Of a DNA stretch of 64,000 bases, positions 56,901-62,900 are shown piece after piece; position 1 is the stretch's first letter; each line of letters starts with the position of its first letter. The stretch comes from Sabellastarte sp. h YS-2021 (lineage: Eukaryota > Annelida > Polychaeta > Sabellida > Sabellidae). The DNA is taken from assembly GCA_964017235.1 (NCBI GenBank), contig OZ024929.1:109539793-109603792 (forward strand). Direction: 5' to 3'. Made by a program: the position numbers and the translations under genes. Below the pieces are notes generated by a model that was not told the origin of the DNA, did no database searches, and saw only the letters and a program-made list of their open reading frames with translations.

Positions 56901-59900
56901 GCTTGTCAAAGTCTCACCTACATAAAAAATTGTAACAAATTTTATTGTAATTTAACTTTTTACAAGTTAAATACTTACCTTATCCTCACAAGTGCTTGGT
57001 TTGGTTTTGTGGAGCAAAACGTATCGACCGACAAGTATTTTTTTAAAAGAATTTTCTTGTCGGCAGGTGACCCCTTGTCTGCGCATGTCCGCGCATGCGC
57101 CGTACTCATTGTCGACAGGCAATTGTCGAGAGATCTTCATTGTATTTTTGGTCCCAACAAAACAAATTATGCGGGGAGGTAGGGTGGGTTTATCCTTGTG
57201 AGGATAAGGTAAGTATTTAACTTGTAAAAAGTTAAATTACAATAAAATTTGTTACATTTTATTGCGTAAAATAGCCTTACCTTATCCTCACAAGTGCTTG
57301 AATACAACCATAACAGGTGGAGGGTATTTGTTTTGGCCACACTGTTAGATGATTGTCAGACAAGGGGTCACCAAATAAAGCACTTGATAAGAGGATAAGA
57401 TAAGCTTCCATACACCACATCTTAGGTTATATATTACTTCTTCATCACAGATAAGTAATTTGCTAACCTCAACAAGAGATCCATTATGTGATCATCATTG
57501 TTGCTGCTGTTGCTGTTGTAGACAATTTTACAACAAATCATATAGCACTATCAACCATCACCCAGTATTGGCCGGAGATGTCTGCATGTCTCCCCAAACA
57601 AGATGTCATCATCTGACAATGAGAATATCTCCAAGCAGGCAAACTGAACTGCATAAAGTGCAGATATGGGGCCATATGTAAGTCAAGAAAGACATATGTC
57701 AGTGACACAACACTTGTATAACTGGAGGGAACATAAACATGTGAGTCATATCAATAACATGTAAAAATACACAAAAATTGACTACATGCTGAGGTGAATC
57801 CACAAGGCCCAATTTGTTCATGGACTGGTCATGGGATTGCCAAGCTACTTCTTCGAGTAGAATGTAGTAAAGAATTGTGGGTCTTCCAATAACAAGAGTT
57901 CCATATCTGCTCAGGTAAGACCCCACTCTTGAAAACTAAAGAGGCAGCCATGTATGTAATATGTGCCTCAATGTATAGATTCTGAGAATCAGAATTAAGG
58001 GACTGGCAATCTAATCATGGATCCAGATTGATCCAGGAAGAGATAGCAGAACTCAAGATATCTCAATCAAGCCTTCCTTAAAAGATATGAGCAAGAGATG
58101 CTTCACCTCCTTGAAGTACTTGTACTGTCTTGATAGTAACTAAGTACTGTAAGAGGGCAGAGTGTCACAACATCAGTCCAACGTCAGCTCAAGAAAGGTT
58201 TGTGAGCTGGAATGACCACTGGTTTGAGCCATCTGGGGCATCAGAAGCCAACTGATTCTTGCTGAAAGGCAGGAGAAGGAGACTTTCCCTTTTCTCCAAG
58301 CAGTAGTCCTGTCCATGAAGGATGTAAGTGCTGTAGGAGGACAACGAATCATGTGTCCAGGCAATTTGAGTTCAGGAATGATCTAGAGCTGAAGTGACCA
58401 CTGGAGCCAATCTAGACCAATTGAGGCTAATAGGTCCTTGCTGAAAAGGTAGGTAGGAGGGAGAAACTGTAACCTCCTTCCTATGAGGCTTGTGTCTGAA
58501 GGAGCCAAAGTCCCAGAATACACTTCCAATGCCATTGCAACAGTCTTGCAAGTCAAACTTTTTTTAAGGTTAATAAGGAGCCTTTTGTGAAAACCAACAG
58601 AAGCAAAGGCAAATCCCTTGATGCTACACCTGTGTTAGCAGTGGGCTTCTCTCTATAAACACTTGCAATAGGCCTATAAAGATCCAGGCTTTTGCTCAAC
58701 TCCTGCACAAAAAATGTAAATTATCAGCTATGGCTGCTGCAAAGCCAACAATAGTGACAGGTTTCAGATTTTTGCAAGTAAATGGATAAAAAAATCTGGT
58801 ATATTTGAGACAGTAGGCTCTGAGATGGCCACCTTATTCTGTGGGTACCAGAGCTCAAAAAGACCCCTCATGACTCATACATTCCAAGATGAGGGTCCTT
58901 AAGATGCCCTAAATCTCTCTACCCCTTGCTCAGAGAATGATATAAGAGATTCTGAGTGGTGTTAAGGTGCCAAGCATGAAGGTGCCAATGCAACAGATTC
59001 AGATGGAATTTCTGACTGAATGGCTGTTTCTGAGACCAGTGAAGTAGCTGTAATGGAGGTTTGGTTGAATGACTCACCAGACCCCAAAGCCAATGCATCA
59101 TGGGCCACCAAGGGCCACTACAATCATTTTGCACCTGGTGTTCACTTGTTCAATGACTTTTTGGAATAAGTGGTACAGGACAAAAGGCCTAGCAGTCCAG
59201 ACCCTCCAACAAGATGTTTAATGCATCTATGTTCAGAGCATTTGCATCTGGGACTGGCCACATAGAATGGAAGTTTGTGATTCATATTGGTTGCAAACAT
59301 CTCTACCATTGGTATTTGCCAAACTATGCAAATCAAATGGAACATTTTAAGATGAAGAGACCACCCTGTCTGTATTTTTTTTTTTTTTTTTTTTTCTTTC
59401 TGGAGAGGCTGACTGTCATAACATTTAGACAACCCTGAATATATATGGCTCATATAAGAATATCTCAAGGATTGCAGTAGGCCAAGATGCAGCATACCTG
59501 CATAAAACACCTATTGTTGATTTGTGCCAAACTTGCACGTTGTCTAGAACCATAAAGGGAGTAAGAACCATTCTGTACCGATTACTTTTGTCCCTTCTGT
59601 AGAGATCATTGAGTATGACATTTAAGTAACCCCAGAATATTTCTGTCTCTTATGAGTATATTTCAAGGATTGCAGTAGGCCAGGATGCACCAAACCTTTA
59701 TCCCTTCTGGAGATGATGTTGAGTATGACCTTTAAGCAACCAAGAATATGTCTGTCTGTTATGAGTATATTTCAAGAATTGCAGTAGGCCAAGCTGCGCC
59801 AAACTAGGAGGTATACGCTCCCCCCCTGTTTGTTCAGATAACCGAACACAGTGGTGTTGTCTGATGCTATCAGAATTCTTTTGTGTGGAATTTGTCTTGA

Positions 59901-62900
59901 AGGCTTTTAAGGGCTGAACACACTGCCTTCAGCTGTATGACATTGAAATGTAATATATACATTTTTAACTGTCCAAAGCCACTAACTGTGATGCTTATAG
60001 ATGGGATCATCAACCCTGGTTTAATGCATCTACGAAAATAAGGGAATTGTGCACCCGTGTATAGAAAAGGCATCCTATTTCCCATTTTTTTGGCATTTTC
60101 CACCAGTGAATATGCTTTTTCAGAAGGATTTGAAACAGGAATTTTCACAACTAGTGACTGGAGATATTGCCAGTTTTTTCTAGATACCACTGAAAGGCAC
60201 ACATACATAACTGACCCATTGGTATAGCCTTTTCCAAAGATGCTAGTATCCCTACCTGGGATATAAGCAACCTTGGGGTTAACTGTGATGAGATCGCCAT
60301 GACTTGAATAGATTCTCAGGTATTTAATTTTTTCGAGGTAGAAAGACATTTCCTGGTACCAAAATGTAGTGGTAACCCAGGAAATCGATATCACGAAGCC
60401 CAGTTGATGCATAATTGGATGAGTTCTTTGGTTTGAACCCAATACTGGAGTCTTTTACGTACGCTAAACAACCAGTGATCTAGGTATATGGTGAAAGAAA
60501 TTTCCTGGTACCAAAAGCAATGGTAACCTAGGAAATCGATATCACGAAACCCAGTTGATGAATAATTGGATGAGTTCTTTGGTTTGAACCCAATACTGGT
60601 GTCTTCTACGTACACTTGACGACCAGTGGTCTAGATATATGGTGAACTCCTATTATGTGAGACTGAAGAATGAGATTTGCCTCTTTACTACTCGCATGAT
60701 ACTGTAGAGGGGTCGCTAACCCGAATTTCCTAATGCTTTGAAGTGATAGGTTTGCCAGTGTACATTAAACTGAAGTAGATGTTGAGAAACTTGTGAATCG
60801 GTACATAGAAGAACGCATCTTTTGTAACCGAATTTCTAATAATTTCTGATGTCTCCAGTTTAAATGATGGGACAAGCAGGTATTTATTGACGTAGTAAAC
60901 GAACTTCACTCGTGGGCAGTGATCGTTGAATTCGTAGTCAGAAATCAATTCAGGACACTGAGATCTATCAGAGGTCGTCATTAGCCGAGTTTGTATACAA
61001 GAATAAACTGCCATAGAAACCTGGAGTTCTGCAATTGTAGAGTGGATGAATTGCTTTCTTTTGAAGGATTTCCAGCAATATTTCAGCGGTATATTTACTG
61101 TAGCCATGTTTTCCTGTCTGACGTCATCGCTTTGCATTGTGGGTAGTACAGGCATTGGTGAATTCGATTGGGGAGTAATTCGACAACTCCGTCTCAAGAT
61201 TCGCACAACTCTGGGATGCCAATGAAAATCTCCCATCACTGCCAGTAACTCTGCAAGAAGAGCCTCCATGGTGACTTGCATTAATGTAGCCACGTTCTTC
61301 TGTATCCCTCTGACCTGGTAAACTAGGCAGAGTGGTACGACGATTTTTTGTGGTTAGTAGGGGAAAATTACTGGACATAGCTCCTGTCCTGAATATACTG
61401 TGCAAAATACACTGTAAAAGTTGGAAGCAAGGACTTCAACATATAATATAATATAACATAAAATCTCATCTAGCCAGTTTGATCTTCGTTGAGTTTGCAG
61501 AAGAATTAACTCAAAAGTCACAGTATTCTTTCCAATGGAGACATGGCCATAGGAAGGTTTTATTATCTAGTAAATAGTTATTGCAATTCTTCAACAGGGC
61601 TGAACAGACAAGCAGTGCACATACTGCCCCAAAGATGTCTGTTGGATCTTCATCCAAATTTACAGCAAAGGAAGGAAATCTGTCCATATTTTTAAGTGGA
61701 TACGCTTCTGTAATCGTTCTTTTGGAGGGAGACCTGTTACTGTACCAGGGTGGCGCTCCACCCACAGTAAAGAATCTACGACCTCCGTTGCAAAGCCAAC
61801 TGCATTCTTTCTTCTTTGTTTTCCACTGAAAACTTTATAACAAAATCTTCTTTGCATCCCCTTCATCGACAAGGAGGTAATTCCAGTCGAATAATGGGCG
61901 AGTACAGCGGAAGATATACACGTCTTCCACTGAAGACTTTACAGCAACATCTTCTTGCACATCTTATTCTGACCCTTTTCAGGACAAGGGAGGCAGAATT
62001 AGTGGTAGTACCAGTCGAATAATGGATAAATACAGGTAGGTGCACGCTTGCACGCTTCAAAACTTCATAGATCTTCGTCTGTAAATGGACGATAATAAAA
62101 GAAAATACGTGTTGCTCCCATATCGACCAAAAATATAATGAAGATCTCTCGACAATTGCCTGTCGACAATGAGTACGGCGCATGCGCGGACATGCGCAGA
62201 CAAGGGGTCACCTGCCGACAAGAAAATTCTTTTAAAAAAATACTTGTCGGTCGATACGTTTTGCTCCACAAAACCAAACCAAGCACTTGTGAGGATAAGG
62301 TAAGGCTATTTTACGCAATAAAAATACATTTTGACAACGATAAATTTAAAAACAACAACACATTTCAAACAGAATTTCATAGATTGGATGGTAAAGTAAC
62401 ATTAACAAAAAACTTCCAACTGATCATGTTGATCCGGGATATAACAGCATACAAAAGAGTAATGCAATCCTTTTGAACCTATGTATACCAATTTATAGAG
62501 GACTGTTTAAATCCCTTTGGATAAGAGTGTGACAGCTTACAGAGGAAGGGTACTTCTCTGTGGTTAAAGACCCATGTTTGTCCAACACCTGTGATGTTAC
62601 AAGATTAATGATGCCTTGTGTGCCTTACACTGCTGGATCAGAGATTAATCATTATAACTACATTACTTTGTGTCCTTTTGAAGCACAGTGTGATAACTTA
62701 CAGAAGAAAATTATTTTGAGTCCTTCAAGCAGCTTGTCATGCTTTGCCTTTATCAGATCCTCCTGGTCTGTATACTCGTTATCCAGGTTGTCTGTGAAGC
62801 CAGCTTTGAAGAAAGCATTGTCAGGCCATGCCTCTACTGCAGCCACATACTGCAACACAGCACTGGCATACTCACCAGTCTTCAGGCAGGAAAGCACACT

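Larger units (their letters stand above)
56931..62323 (-). mobile_element. DIRS family C, copy C1 (young ends, dead interior) in NCAPD2 intron
   Basis: About 5.4 kb. Inverted repeats of 180 bp (56974-57153 and 62125-62304) differ at one position. The ICR lies at 57193-57300 with the G-rich motif at 57171-57188. The interior keeps only short, stop-ridden traces of pol. It lies 13 bp from the exon ending at 56917, same sense as NCAPD2. Confidence 0.85.
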
